37,373 nucleotides of DNA from Nostoc favosum CHAB5714 (GCF_020829495.1 NZ_JAIVFQ010000068.1:1-37373), one strand, 5' to 3'. Shown: positions 24,658 to 33,326, counted from the stretch's first letter. Notes: generated by a model from the letters alone, not told the origin. A program made the numbers and translations.

Positions 24658-27438
24658 ATGAAATGGCCAAATCATTTTTTATTAGCACTGTTCACTGCAT
24701 TTCTATGCATAGCCTTATCCCCTGTTTTGGCAAAACCTCCTGCTGTCTACTCTGACACGCAAAATTTGACTGAGCAACGGGAGTGGGGAAAACAAGGAAG
24801 TAGTGAAAACAGGGAACTAGTGAATGCTGAATCCCCTATTTTCCACTCCCTACTCTCTCTGAAAAGCGGCTCATCGCAAACGGCAAGCGTAGTGGAACAG
24901 GGCAAGATATTATACGACAGAGGACAGTTTACTGAAGCGGTCAAAGTTTTGCAACAGGCTGCTGCTGGGTTTAAAACCTCTAAAGATGGATTACAAGAAG
25001 CGATGACGCTGAGTAATCTCTCCTTGGCTTATCAGCAACTTGGCTTGTGGGGAGAAGCAGAAGAAGCGATCGCCCAAAGTTTAAAATTATTACAGTCAGG
25101 GGAAAATACGGGCACTTCCGGTGAGCGATCGCAAATTATTGCACAAGCCCTAGATGTGCAAGGACAGTTACAACTGGCACAAGGGCAAGCAGAAACGGCT
25201 TTAACTACCTGGCAAAAAGCGGCTGATATTTATCAGCAAATAGGCGACAAGGCTAGATTAACTCGTAACCGGATTAACTCTGCACAAGCTTTGCAAGCTT
25301 TAGGGCTTTACCTTCAGGCTAACAAAATTTTAAACGAAGTACAGCAAACCCTTACCAGCCTTCCAGACTCACTTATTGTAGCCACAGGGCTGCGTAGTCT
25401 TGGCAACGTCCGCCGAGTTGTTGGTGATTTAAAGGTATCACGGTTGGTATTGGGGAAAAGTTTAGCAGTAGCAAAGCGAGTGCAATCTCCAAAAGCGATC
25501 GCAGAGGCTCAACTCAGTTTAGGCAACACAGCCCGCGCCCAGCAAGACACTGAAGCGGCTTCGCAATACTACCAGGAGGCTGCTGCTGTATCTGTTTCCT
25601 CCATCACACGCATCCAGGCTCACCTCAATTTACTTAGTCTACTTTTGGAGAAAAAGCAAGATCAAGATGCATTGGCATTGTCGTCTCAAATCCAGTCGGA
25701 AATTAGCAACTTACCACCCAGCCGAACCTCAGTATATACTCGCATTAAGTTTGCCCAAAATCTCACCCAATTAAAAGAAAAAACTAGCATAGATACCCCC
25801 TCATGGCTGAACATTGCCCAGCAATTGTCCACCGCGATCAAGCAGGCAGAGAATTTGCAAGATCGGCGAGCAGAATCTTATGCTATGGGCAGCCTTGGTG
25901 AGTTGTATGAAAAAACCAGGCAGTTTTCTGATGCTCAAGAGCTTACCGAGAAAGCTTTATTCATAGCGCAAAGTATTAATGCATCGGATATTGCTTATCA
26001 ATGGCAATGGCAACTGGGACGCATACTGAAAAAAAAGGGAGATATTAAAGGCGCGATCGCATCCTATAATGTAGCCTATAAGACCCTTCAATCTCTGCGT
26101 GGTGATTTAGTAGCTATTAGTCCAGACGTTCAGTTTTCCTTCCGAGAAAATATTGAACCGGTGTATCGAGAGTTAGTTGAATTGCTGTTGCGTTCTCCCC
26201 AAAGCAGCAGTGCTTCTGTTCCCTTCGAGAAGCTAGACCAACGAGACGCTTCTCTACTAAAGGCTAACGCGCCGCTATCGCTATCACCACAAGAGGGTAT
26301 CAATCAAGACAATCTAAAGCTTGCTCGTGATGTAATTGAATCTCTGCAATTAGCAGAACTGGATAACTTCTTTCGGTCAGCCTGTTTAAATCCTACGCAG
26401 GAACTTGACCCAGTAGTTGACAAAAAAGACCAACGAGCAGCAGTGATCTATCCAATTATTTTGCCAGACCGCCTAGACGTTATCCTCAAATTGCCTAATC
26501 AAGAGTTGCGCCACTACAAAACTGTAATAGCTCAAAATGATGTGGAAAGCATAATAGCACAACTGAGGAAAAACTTACTAAATGTCACCGCGACTGATCG
26601 GGTTAGGCAGCAGTCCCAACAAATATATGATTGGTTAATTCGACCTGCACAAACAGAGTTAGTCAATAGTGGGATAAAAACCTTAGTGTTTGTATTGGAT
26701 GGTGAGTTGCGGAATATCCCGATGGCGGTTCTCTACGACAAACAGCAAAAGAAATATCTGCTAGAGAAATATGCGATCGCCTTGACACCAGGTTTGCAAC
26801 TCCTTGATCCCAAACCTTTGCGACAGTTACAGCTAAATGCTTTAACTGCCGGAGTCAGCGAAAAACGCCCAGTTGAAGGCAAAGAATTTCCCCAATTGGA
26901 AAATGTACCACGAGAATTAAAAGAAATCAAATCTGAGGTATCCAATAGTGAAGAACTGTTAAATCAACAGTTTACCGAAACAAACCTGCAAAATAAGTTG
27001 CAAACAGTTTCCTTCACGGTGGTTCACCTAGCAACTCACGGTGAATTTAGTTCTGATGCTGAAAAAACCTTTATTCTCACCTGGGATAAACTGGTTAAGG
27101 TCAAGGAATTTGATAATTTGCTGCGAGTTAGCGACAAAGACAGGTTTAGTGGCATTGAATTACTCGTCCTCAGTGCTTGTCAAACTGCTGAGGGAGACAA
27201 ACGAGCAGCTTTGGGACTGGCTGGGATAGCTATGCGGGCGGGGGTACGCAGTACACTAGCAACATTATGGTCAATAGATGATCGATCCACCGCCGATATA
27301 ATGAGTGAGTTCTATCGACACCTAAAAGCTGGGGTGAATAAAGCCGAGGCACTTCAAAGTGCCCAATTAGCTGTTTTTGCTAAGGAAAAAGCTCCATATT
27401 TCTGGGCACCCTATGTTTTAGTAGGCAATTGGCTTTGA
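24658..27438 (+). CDS. Secreted TPR-CHAT (caspase-like) protein
   Basis: A 926-residue protein with a signal peptide (KWPNHFLLALFTAFLCIALS, cleavage near VLAKPP). A tetratricopeptide-like helical array spans about residues 75-500 (for example AMTLSNLSLAYQQLGLWGEA and AESYAMGSLGELYEKTRQFS). The CHAT domain occupies about the last 330 residues. The catalytic dyad of clan-CD peptidases is visible: His794 in VVHLATHGEF and Cys841 in LVLSACQTAEG. The family end ATLWSIDDRSTADIMSEFYR, then FWAPYVLVGNW, is complete. An in-frame TTG lies at 24652, but the ATG at 24658 gives a cleaner signal peptide. In cyanobacteria, TPR-CHAT proteins often neighbour filamentous-haemagglutinin-type exoproteins, as here (28002-30560), suggesting processing or a partner role outside the cytoplasm. 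The substrate is unknown. Confidence 0.92.
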   Translation: MKWPNHFLLALFTAFLCIALSPVLAKPPAVYSDTQNLTEQREWGKQGSSENRELVNAESPIFHSLLSLKSGSSQTASVVEQGKILYDRGQFTEAVKVLQQAAAGFKTSKDGLQEAMTLSNLSLAYQQLGLWGEAEEAIAQSLKLLQSGENTGTSGERSQIIAQALDVQGQLQLAQGQAETALTTWQKAADIYQQIGDKARLTRNRINSAQALQALGLYLQANKILNEVQQTLTSLPDSLIVATGLRSLGNVRRVVGDLKVSRLVLGKSLAVAKRVQSPKAIAEAQLSLGNTARAQQDTEAASQYYQEAAAVSVSSITRIQAHLNLLSLLLEKKQDQDALALSSQIQSEISNLPPSRTSVYTRIKFAQNLTQLKEKTSIDTPSWLNIAQQLSTAIKQAENLQDRRAESYAMGSLGELYEKTRQFSDAQELTEKALFIAQSINASDIAYQWQWQLGRILKKKGDIKGAIASYNVAYKTLQSLRGDLVAISPDVQFSFRENIEPVYRELVELLLRSPQSSSASVPFEKLDQRDASLLKANAPLSLSPQEGINQDNLKLARDVIESLQLAELDNFFRSACLNPTQELDPVVDKKDQRAAVIYPIILPDRLDVILKLPNQELRHYKTVIAQNDVESIIAQLRKNLLNVTATDRVRQQSQQIYDWLIRPAQTELVNSGIKTLVFVLDGELRNIPMAVLYDKQQKKYLLEKYAIALTPGLQLLDPKPLRQLQLNALTAGVSEKRPVEGKEFPQLENVPRELKEIKSEVSNSEELLNQQFTETNLQNKLQTVSFTVVHLATHGEFSSDAEKTFILTWDKLVKVKEFDNLLRVSDKDRFSGIELLVLSACQTAEGDKRAALGLAGIAMRAGVRSTLATLWSIDDRSTADIMSEFYRHLKAGVNKAEALQSAQLAVFAKEKAPYFWAPYVLVGNWL

Positions 27439-27464
27439 CATAAATTACCCATAATAAACAGTTT

Positions 27465-27511
27465 GTAGTGGGGACTTCAGTCCCCAAAGCCAGGACTAAA
27501 GTCCTTACTAC
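27465..27511. terminator. Cloverleaf-like repeat after the CHAT gene
   Basis: The outer stem GTAGT/ACTAC encloses two perfect hairpins, GGGGAC-TTCA-GTCCCC (27470-27485) and AGGAC-TAAA-GTCCT (27492-27505). It lies 27 bp after the CHAT stop codon and is followed by ATTTTTTATT, so it may act as a terminator. It may also be a dispersed repeat. Confidence 0.5.
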
Positions 27512-27538
27512 GAACATTTTTTATTCAGCTTGATTAAC

Positions 27539-27549
27539 CGGACATGATA
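27539..27549. mobile_element. MITE family B, solitary right end
   Basis: CGGACATGATA followed by TAA equals the right terminus of family B. No left end is visible upstream, so this is a remnant. Confidence 0.55.
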
Positions 27550-27554
27550 TAACC

Positions 27555-27690
27555 CAATACGCTTGGGTTAGCCATAAAAATCTTAACCTGCGTAGGTTGG
27601 GTGGAGGAACGAAACCCAACATTTTCGCGGGTTTGTTGGGTTTCACTACGTTCCACCCAACCTACGATTATCCTTAACCCAAGCGTATTG
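27555..27690. mobile_element. MITE family C, copy 1
   Basis: A 136-bp element with 16-bp terminal inverted repeats CAATACGCTTGGGTTA / TAACCCAAGCGTATTG and an inner pair CGTAGGTTGGGTGGA / TCCACCCAACCTACG. It is flanked by a perfect 10-bp direct repeat TGATATAACC (27545-27554 and 27691-27700). No coding capacity is convincing. Confidence 0.82.
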
Positions 27691-27700
27691 TGATATAACC

Positions 27701-27867
27701 CAATACGCTTGGGTTAGCCATAAAAACCTTAACCTGCGTAGGTTGGGGAGCCACTGCGTTGGGCGGCTCTGCCGACTTGAAGCAAGTGGCGTTTGAGGAA
27801 CGAAACCCAACATTTTCGCTGGTTTGTTGGGTAACACTAAAGTTCAACCCAACCTACGATTATCCTT
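27701..27867. mobile_element. MITE family C, copy 2 (right end lost)
   Basis: It starts with the same CAATACGCTTGGGTTA directly after the 10-bp repeat, but the right terminus breaks off after ATTATCCTTA. It carries an inserted GCCACTGCG...GACTTGAAGCAAGTGGC hairpin module (about 27748-27791). Confidence 0.7.
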
Positions 27868-27885
27868 ACCATCACGATCCGCGTC

Positions 27886-27989
27886 ACCCCACCCCCAACC
27901 CCTCCCCGTTTACGGGGAGGGGAGACAAAGCATAGCTTTGGCAGGGGTGGGGTTCTTCGGGTTTAATAAGCAATCAAGCGGACATGATA
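27886..27989. mobile_element. MITE family B, partial copy
   Basis: The core (CCCACCCCCAACCCC, then CCTCCCCGTTTACGGGGAGG) and the right end CGGACATGATA with following TAA are present. The left end is missing and the element abuts the broken MITE-C copy, which suggests a deletion joining the two. Confidence 0.7.
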
Positions 27990-28001
27990 TAACCTGGTTT
28001 C

Positions 28002-30560
28002 TTAGAAACAAGAAGCAGGATTTAGCCAGGAACTATGAGGCAAAGCGTTCGGCGCGTTCGCCGTGAGTACAACTTCACCTTTAGCATTTATCACCCACCC
28101 TTGCGCTTCCACAATCGGCGCTGGACTAGAACTATTTGCCTGATTTGAATTTGTACTAACACGGTTTTCACCCTTTGAGTTGAGAGTTACCCAATCTAGT
28201 TGAACTGCATCAGGAGTGAGGGGTTCGGTTCTGGGGTTGGGTGGTAAGCCGCCGCGTCCGGTAATCGTAAAACTACTTTGATTTTGTGCTGTAAGCGCTT
28301 GACAGGCTTGCGCCACTTGAGTATCGACTGGTACGGCTGGTAAGTTAATTAATCCTTGAGAGGGGTCAACATCGAGCGTATTAATTTCTACAATGCCGCT
28401 TAAATCAGGTCTTGTTTGGGAAATTGCCGTAATATCATTTGTCTGAAGTTCACGCGGGTCTGAATCCGTAGGGCGCAACTTTTTAAGGTCTTCGGTAGTT
28501 AGTGGCGCAATTCCAAAAATCTTAGTAGCGTTGATTTTGACTATTCCCCCTTTACCATCGTAGGCATTGGCGGTGATGTCGCTGTTTTCATTTGGTTGGG
28601 TGACGATGAAGCCGTCAGGGACATTGATGGTGATATTACCCCCATTTCCACCATCCCCTTTAGTGTCTCTGCCTGCTGAGGTAGAAATCTCACTCTCGCG
28701 GCGCAGTAACAATAAGTCTTGCAAGTTCAGCGTAATATTGCCACCATCACCGGACTTAGCTTGCCCAATGAGCTTACCTTGGTTATCCAATTTGATAGAA
28801 CGAGCGGTGATTTCCAAATCACCTGCCTTATTTGTGCCTTGACTGCTCACAGTTATGTCAGCGTTATTTAAGACATTTAATTCTTCTGCCTTAACTATAA
28901 TGCTTCCCCCCTCTCCAGTAGATTCTGTGGAAGCTGAAATTCTTGCTCCATTTTGAACAATCAATTGCCCAGTTTCTATATTTAAGTTTCCGGCATCTCC
29001 AGTAGCTTTAGTCTCAACAAATAAGCCGCTTCTATTATCACCATTTGTTCCAATAAGTTGGATAGAGTCCCTGGCGTTGACAGACAAAGTTCCTCCCTGC
29101 CCAGTAGATTCTGTGGAAGCTGAAATTCTTGCTCCATTTTGAACAATCAACTGCCCAGTTTCTATATTTAAGTTTCCGGCATCTCCAGTAGCTATAGTCC
29201 CAACAAATAAGCCACTGGGTTTACCTATTGCCGAAGTTCCAATGAGTTGGATAGAGTCTGCGGTAACAGACAGCGTTCCTCCTTGTCCCTGACTACGAGT
29301 ATTAGCTGAAACCTGCGCTCCATCTTGAACAATTAATTTCCCAGTTTGAATCCTTAACTCTCCAGCATTTCCATCACCTTGTGTTACTGTAAACAAGCCA
29401 CTAGGTATGGGTTTTTCACCTTCTATAATTGGCGAGGTTCCAATGAGTTGGATAGAGTCCCTGGCGTTGACAAACAAAGTTCCTCCCCCTCCTGTAGATT
29501 GTGGAGAAGTAGAAGCTGAAATCTGCGAGCCATCTTGAACAATCAACCGCTCAGTTTCAATCCTTAAATCTCCCGCAGTTCCAGAGTTTGTTGTCTCAGT
29601 CAACAGACGGCTTCCTCCCAAGAGTTCTACTGACTCCGATGCGTTCACCCCTAATGTTCCTCCCGATTTTGAGACTAGGGCATTAACCGCAATTTCTGAA
29701 CTATCGAATGTGACGCGCCTGCCTTGTATTTGGATACCACCACCGCCTTCTCCACTAGCACTTACTGTAGTGAAATTGGTAAAAGATACATCTGCTCGCG
29801 CTACACTCTCAGGAAAACTTAAACGGAAATTGTTGTTATCAATATTCAACCCTACTGTTCCTGCTCCTGCCAATCCTCCGAATTCGATTCGACCATCTGG
29901 AGCGTACAGTATCGCTCTTTCTAAATTCACATCGCCTCCCAATAGCACTAAACTCTGACTCTCAGGAACGAATAGAATTGCTTCATTGACTTGAATCGGC
30001 TTCACAGGCTGGGATGGAATTTGATTGAATAGAAATGCAGAAGGATTCACTCTCAGCAAGGGGTTAAGCGGATTGACGGGTGAAGTCATCGAAAATTCTC
30101 CACCACCCGGAAACTGGATCGCATTAGCTGTTGTGCCGATAAATGAACCGCCAATATTTAAGTAGGTATTTGCTCCAAATATGATGCCGTTGGGATTCAT
30201 TAAAAAGAGATTAGCTTTACCTTGAGCTTGAAGTTCTCCTTGGATGTCAGAGGGATTTGCCCCTGTAACTCGCACCAAAATATTGTTGATGGTAGGGGCG
30301 TTTTGGAAATTGACTACCTCCTGGCTTGTAATACTAAAGTTGCTGAAACTATGGAATAAATTTGTATTGCCAACGGTTGTACCCCCTGTAATATCCAAGG
30401 TAGTGTTGTCGATTCGCTCCACTTGAGTTCCCACAGAGGAATCAGGAGTGATCTGAGCGGATGTGCGATCGCCTCCTCCTATTCCAATCGCACCTACTAG
30501 AATCACCAAGCCCGGTAATCCTAAGTGCCAACCGCGATCAAACCAACTTCTTAAACTCAC
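28002..30560 (-). CDS. TPS-type filamentous haemagglutinin-like exoprotein (copy 1)
   Basis: An 852-residue secreted beta-helix protein. A signal peptide (LGLPGLVILVGAIGIGGGDR, ending SAQ) leads into the two-partner-secretion domain: NLFHSFSNFSI, then KANLFLMNPNGIIFGANTYL, the NPNGI motif recognised by FhaC/ShlB transporters. Residues about 290-560 hold 4-5 repeats of about 60 residues (GDAGNLNIETGQLIVQNGAR, ISAST...GQGGTLSV..DSIQLIGT). The C-terminal 270 residues include GLPPNPRTEPLTPDAVQLDW and EAQGWVINAKGEVVLTA, shared with the paralogue at 33433-36335. The GTG start at 30560 has AGGAG 9 nt upstream. It probably acts as an adhesin or matrix component. No FhaC-like transporter gene is in this window. 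It runs convergently towards the CHAT gene. Confidence 0.92.
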   Translation of the reverse strand: MSLRSWFDRGWHLGLPGLVILVGAIGIGGGDRTSAQITPDSSVGTQVERIDNTTLDITGGTTVGNTNLFHSFSNFSITSQEVVNFQNAPTINNILVRVTGANPSDIQGELQAQGKANLFLMNPNGIIFGANTYLNIGGSFIGTTANAIQFPGGGEFSMTSPVNPLNPLLRVNPSAFLFNQIPSQPVKPIQVNEAILFVPESQSLVLLGGDVNLERAILYAPDGRIEFGGLAGAGTVGLNIDNNNFRLSFPESVARADVSFTNFTTVSASGEGGGGIQIQGRRVTFDSSEIAVNALVSKSGGTLGVNASESVELLGGSRLLTETTNSGTAGDLRIETERLIVQDGSQISASTSPQSTGGGGTLFVNARDSIQLIGTSPIIEGEKPIPSGLFTVTQGDGNAGELRIQTGKLIVQDGAQVSANTRSQGQGGTLSVTADSIQLIGTSAIGKPSGLFVGTIATGDAGNLNIETGQLIVQNGARISASTESTGQGGTLSVNARDSIQLIGTNGDNRSGLFVETKATGDAGNLNIETGQLIVQNGARISASTESTGEGGSIIVKAEELNVLNNADITVSSQGTNKAGDLEITARSIKLDNQGKLIGQAKSGDGGNITLNLQDLLLLRRESEISTSAGRDTKGDGGNGGNITINVPDGFIVTQPNENSDITANAYDGKGGIVKINATKIFGIAPLTTEDLKKLRPTDSDPRELQTNDITAISQTRPDLSGIVEINTLDVDPSQGLINLPAVPVDTQVAQACQALTAQNQSSFTITGRGGLPPNPRTEPLTPDAVQLDWVTLNSKGENRVSTNSNQANSSSPAPIVEAQGWVINAKGEVVLTANAPNALPHSSWLNPASCF
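28905..29200 (-). repeat. Tandem near-identical repeats of about 190 bp in exoprotein copy 1
   Basis: About 95 bp around 28912-29006 recur almost exactly around 29100-29196 (GTAGATTCTGTGGAAGCTGA and neighbouring sequence), one beta-helix repeat apart. This implies recent in-frame duplication of a repeat unit. Confidence 0.75.
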
Positions 30561-30784
30561 AGAACTTATCTCCTAACCCTTGAAAGCTACTTCATTGCAA
30601 GACAGAACACTACTTTAGTAATGCTTGTGCGAACCTTTGCCCCTAGCCCTCTCTAGGTAACTCGGCTGAAAGGTTAGGTTTTGATTACTAATCTGCTGTT
30701 GTGACAGTAGTGACTGTATAAATTTTAAGACTTACGCACTTTACCAAAGAATCATCCTCTAATCAACCTAAATAGTTCCAAATC

Positions 30785-31107
30785 GCATAGTCAAATATAG
30801 TCAGACGTATGCAACCTAGATTTAAGCAACCCTACTTTCAGCATTGACACGCTTAAATAGTGGAGTTTCGTTTTGTTTAAATAAAGTGTCTAAAGAAGCT
30901 TGAGTTTGTGTACCCCAACCATAGAAAAAACCTTGTCTTTGTGTGAATTGAGCAGTGTTATAAAGAAGACGTGAAACTGTGGTAATTTGAATGCAATAAT
31001 CAAAACATTCGTGTCCTTCTTTGATTACGTGCTTTTCAACTTGACGCATATTAATTAATTCTCTGATGAGATTACTATACCATCAAGGAGTTAAAATTTG
31101 ACTATGC
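30785..31107. mobile_element. Possible degenerate element around the TnpB remnant
   Basis: 12-bp inverted repeats bound a 323-bp segment containing the remnant. A third TTTGACTATG occurs just outside at 31117-31126. Neither a target duplication nor a guide-RNA-like right end is recognisable. A solitary MITE-A-like GACTTACGCAC lies upstream near 30730. The rest of 30561-31234 shows no gene. Confidence 0.4.
30822..31049 (-). pseudogene. TnpB-like N-terminal remnant (IS200/IS605 superfamily)
   Basis: A 75-codon reading frame starting MRQVEKHVIKEGHECFDYCI, with SRLLYNTAQFTQRQGFFYGW. It resembles the first 60 residues of cyanobacterial TnpB/IS605 OrfB proteins (VEKH.I..., LYN.A....RQ). The similarity stops near LFKQNE, after which unrelated residues precede the stop. 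No RuvC motifs, zinc finger or TnpA are present, so it is a dead fragment. Perfect 12-bp inverted repeats GCATAGTCAAAT (30785-30796) and ATTTGACTATGC (31096-31107) flank it, so it may have been carried as a small element. The call comes from recalled family features, not a search. Confidence 0.6.
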
Positions 31108-31234
31108 CTGATTAGATTTGACTATGTTTTATTTAAAGTTTTATGATACATCAGCTAATGAGGATTTAAGTTGCATAAAAGTAGGGCTGGAGCCGTTTAC
31201 TACAAGCCAATCATTCTGCAAAAATGAATGAAGA

Positions 31235-31909
31235 CTAGCTAAAATTGTCACCAAAGTTAAGGTTAGGAGGTAGCCAAGCTAACTGCTGCTGATTCAAATA
31301 AAATAGAGCGCCAGTGTTTTTGTCGTAGCTTAAATAACTAGGAAGTCCTGTACCCCTACTAACTATTGTTAGAGATAGTTCTTTCATAGGATCAGTTAGA
31401 GATAGTTCTTTCATAGGATCAGCAAGTATCATGTCCTTACTCGAAACTTCTGTTGATAGTAAAACATCAGTTGTAGAGTTAGTCAATTCAATAGCATTCT
31501 CAGAATATTTAATAGAAGGCAAGGATAGTGACACCTTGCTACCAGTCAGAATGTCATTACCAACTTCTCCTACTAAAGAGTCTTTAACCGATCCACCTAT
31601 TAGAGTGTCATTGGCTTGATAAGCTGGAGAGATGGCGTTACTGCTGCTAATAGTAGGGGTACTAATTTTCAGAATATCGTCGTTAACTGAGAAGTCTGTA
31701 ATTATATCAATACCGCCATTTGAGTAATCCAAGACAAAGGTATCTCTACCACTACCACCAGTGATATTGTCATTACCACTTCCTCCCTCCAAGTAGTCAT
31801 TACCCAGCCCACCTTTTAGAATGTCATTACCTCCATAACCGTATATTTGATCGCTTCCTGAAGTCCCAACTAGATAGTTGCTTCCAGATGTGCCGTGAAT
31901 AGTTGCCAC
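31235..31909 (-). CDS. Small RTX-type calcium-binding repeat protein (copy 1)
   Basis: A 224-residue protein of hemolysin-type repeats. Residues about 5-75 contain nonapeptide GGxGxDxLx repeats (GYGGNDILKGGLGNDYLEGG, SGNDNITGGSGRDTFVLDY), which coil into a calcium-binding parallel beta-roll. A partial second set (DTLIGGSVKDSLVGEVGNDI) follows near 105. The C-terminus ends KNTGALFYLNQQQLAWLPPN, a tail shared with the paralogue at 32316. There is no signal peptide, in keeping with type I secretion of RTX proteins. The start is GTG at 31909; GGGAG (31919-31923 on the plus strand, as CTCCC) lies about 9 nt upstream. Between repeats and tail is a tandem 27-bp duplication (DPMKELSLT twice). Role unknown. 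Confidence 0.82.
   Translation of the reverse strand: MATIHGTSGSNYLVGTSGSDQIYGYGGNDILKGGLGNDYLEGGSGNDNITGGSGRDTFVLDYSNGGIDIITDFSVNDDILKISTPTISSSNAISPAYQANDTLIGGSVKDSLVGEVGNDILTGSKVSLSLPSIKYSENAIELTNSTTDVLLSTEVSSKDMILADPMKELSLTDPMKELSLTIVSRGTGLPSYLSYDKNTGALFYLNQQQLAWLPPNLNFGDNFS
31371..31424 (-). repeat. 27-bp tandem duplication in RTX copy 1
   Basis: Two adjacent 27-bp units (31371-31397 and 31398-31424) differ at the last bases and encode DPMKELSLT twice, in frame. Confidence 0.85.
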
Positions 31910-32315
31910 GTTCCTTACTCCCAGAGAAATTAATGTTTATACGGATGATTTTACCTAGCAATCAGCATTAAATAATTCGTAATTCGTAATGACGCTCGTT
32001 CCTCGCTACCGCTACGCTAACGTAATTCGTAATGGGCAACTCTTAGAGACGCTAAACGCGAACGCCCCGCAACGCTTTCGTAAATTTTGTTTTGTAATGG
32101 GGATTTAACCCCAACACAAAACTTGCTTTCTTATTGAACCGGGGGACTTAAACCCACGGAATTGAGTTAAAGATAAGATTGGTAAAGAAACAAAACAAGG
32201 CGATCGCAGCTAGAACACCAATTCCGTAATCAAAGCGTGAACCCTTCGTTTGTGTATACACAGTAGAAGGGGAGTTTGGCTCCCCCAAACTCTAGTAGGA
32301 AACTCGGCTGGGGAG
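31910..32315. other. Intergenic region between the RTX genes
   Basis: Single and tandem AATTCGTAAT heptamers near 31973-32030 surround a STRR-like patch (GACGCTCGTTCCTCGCTACC). A hairpin GAGTTTGG-CTCCC-CCAAACTC lies at 32272-32292, 24 bp after the stop of the minus-strand RTX gene copy 2, and may terminate it. No gene is visible. Confidence 0.5.
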
Positions 32316-32831
32316 TTAGATTATTGATTCATCAGTAGTAGGAGGAGTACTTATCGAAGGGACTACAACAGCTAAATTCCAATTAAGATTAGTAGGTAGC
32401 CAGGCTAGCTGCTGATTCAAATAAAATAGAGCACCAGTGCTTGCGTTATATGTAAAAATATTAGAAGTGCTCCTAGAGTTACTCGATTCGACCGTTAGTG
32501 AACGATTTGCAGACTTAGTAGAGCTAATAGCAGAATCTTCACTCACTTCATAATTGCTCAGAGATGATGGTGTACCTATAACATACTGAGAGGAACTAAT
32601 AGTAGAAGTAGTAACTTTCAGAATATCGTTACTAACTGAGAAGTCTGTAATTCTATCAATACCACCACCTGAGTAATTCAAGACAAAGGTATCTCTACCA
32701 CTACCACCAGTTAGAATGTCATTACCACCTCCTCCCACTAAGTGGTCATTGCCTCCATAGCCGTATATTTTATCGTCTGCTTGAGTCCCAGTTAGATTGT
32801 CGTTTCCAGAAGTGCCGTAAATAGTTGCCAT
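32316..32831 (-). CDS. Small RTX-type calcium-binding repeat protein (copy 2)
   Basis: A 171-residue paralogue of the 31235-31909 product. The N-terminus (MATIYGTSGNDNLTGTQADD, KIYGYGGNDHLVGGGGNDIL, TGGSGRDTFVLNY) has four to five RTX nonapeptides, followed by the shared GGIDRITDFSVSNDILKV stretch. A Ser-rich spacer leads into the common tail NASTGALFYLNQQLAWLPTN. It lacks the second RTX block and the 27-bp duplication of copy 1. The ATG start at 32831 aligns with the GTG of copy 1, and the upstream sequences are similar, so the pair arose by duplication that included the promoter. No membrane segment or protease domain is present. It is probably an exported calcium-binding surface protein; function unknown. 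Confidence 0.82.
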   Translation of the reverse strand: MATIYGTSGNDNLTGTQADDKIYGYGGNDHLVGGGGNDILTGGSGRDTFVLNYSGGGIDRITDFSVSNDILKVTTSTISSSQYVIGTPSSLSNYEVSEDSAISSTKSANRSLTVESSNSRSTSNIFTYNASTGALFYLNQQLAWLPTNLNWNLAVVVPSISTPPTTDESII

Positions 32832-32949
32832 GTTCTTTACTCAGATAATTTAATGTTTTCATCGTTGATCTTAACTAGCAACTAGCATAAATGATGAAAT
32901 TTGTTAACAAATAAAATAAGGCGAAAAGGTAAATTAGCCTAATAGACAT

Positions 32950-33110
32950 CAATACGCTTGGGTTAAGGATAATTGTAGGTTGGGTTGAACATTCGTGTTA
33001 CCCAACAAATGTCCGAAAATGTTGGGTTACCCTGCGGGAAGCCCCTTTGGGTTTCGTTCCTCAACCCAATCTACACATTTTTATTTTTTGGGCTTAACCC
33101 AAGCGTATTG
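32950..33110. mobile_element. MITE family C, copy 3
   Basis: A 161-bp element with ends CAATACGCTTGGGTTAAG / CTTAACCCAAGCGTATTG, flanked by a perfect 10-bp target duplication TAATAGACAT (32940-32949 and 33111-33120). The interior pairs GTAGGTTGGGTTGA-type sequence with its inverted counterpart. Confidence 0.85.
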
Positions 33111-33158
33111 TAATAGACATCTCCACCCGTGAGCCACGTTAATAGCGATCGCTTCTGT

Positions 33159-33278
33159 AGACCTCTTGCATAAATCAAACAATTTGAACCCCACCCCGCC
33201 AAAGCTACGCTTTGTCTCCCCTCCCCGCTTGCGGGGAGGGGTTGGGGGTGGGGTCTTAGGGACTTTTGCAAGAGGTCT
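33159..33278. mobile_element. MITE family D carrying the family B core
   Basis: Perfect 12-bp ends AGACCTCTTGCA / TGCAAGAGGTCT enclose 120 bp whose centre (33187-33253) is the same core as in family B, in inverted orientation. I see no clear target duplication. Confidence 0.75.
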
Positions 33279-33326
33279 TGTATTGAGAATTACAGCAGAT
33301 TGCAACAGGCGTGAGGTACAGATATC

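Noticed and set aside
27646..28066. Short frames across the MITE B/C cluster
   Set aside because: Same reason: translated inverted-repeat elements without start signals.
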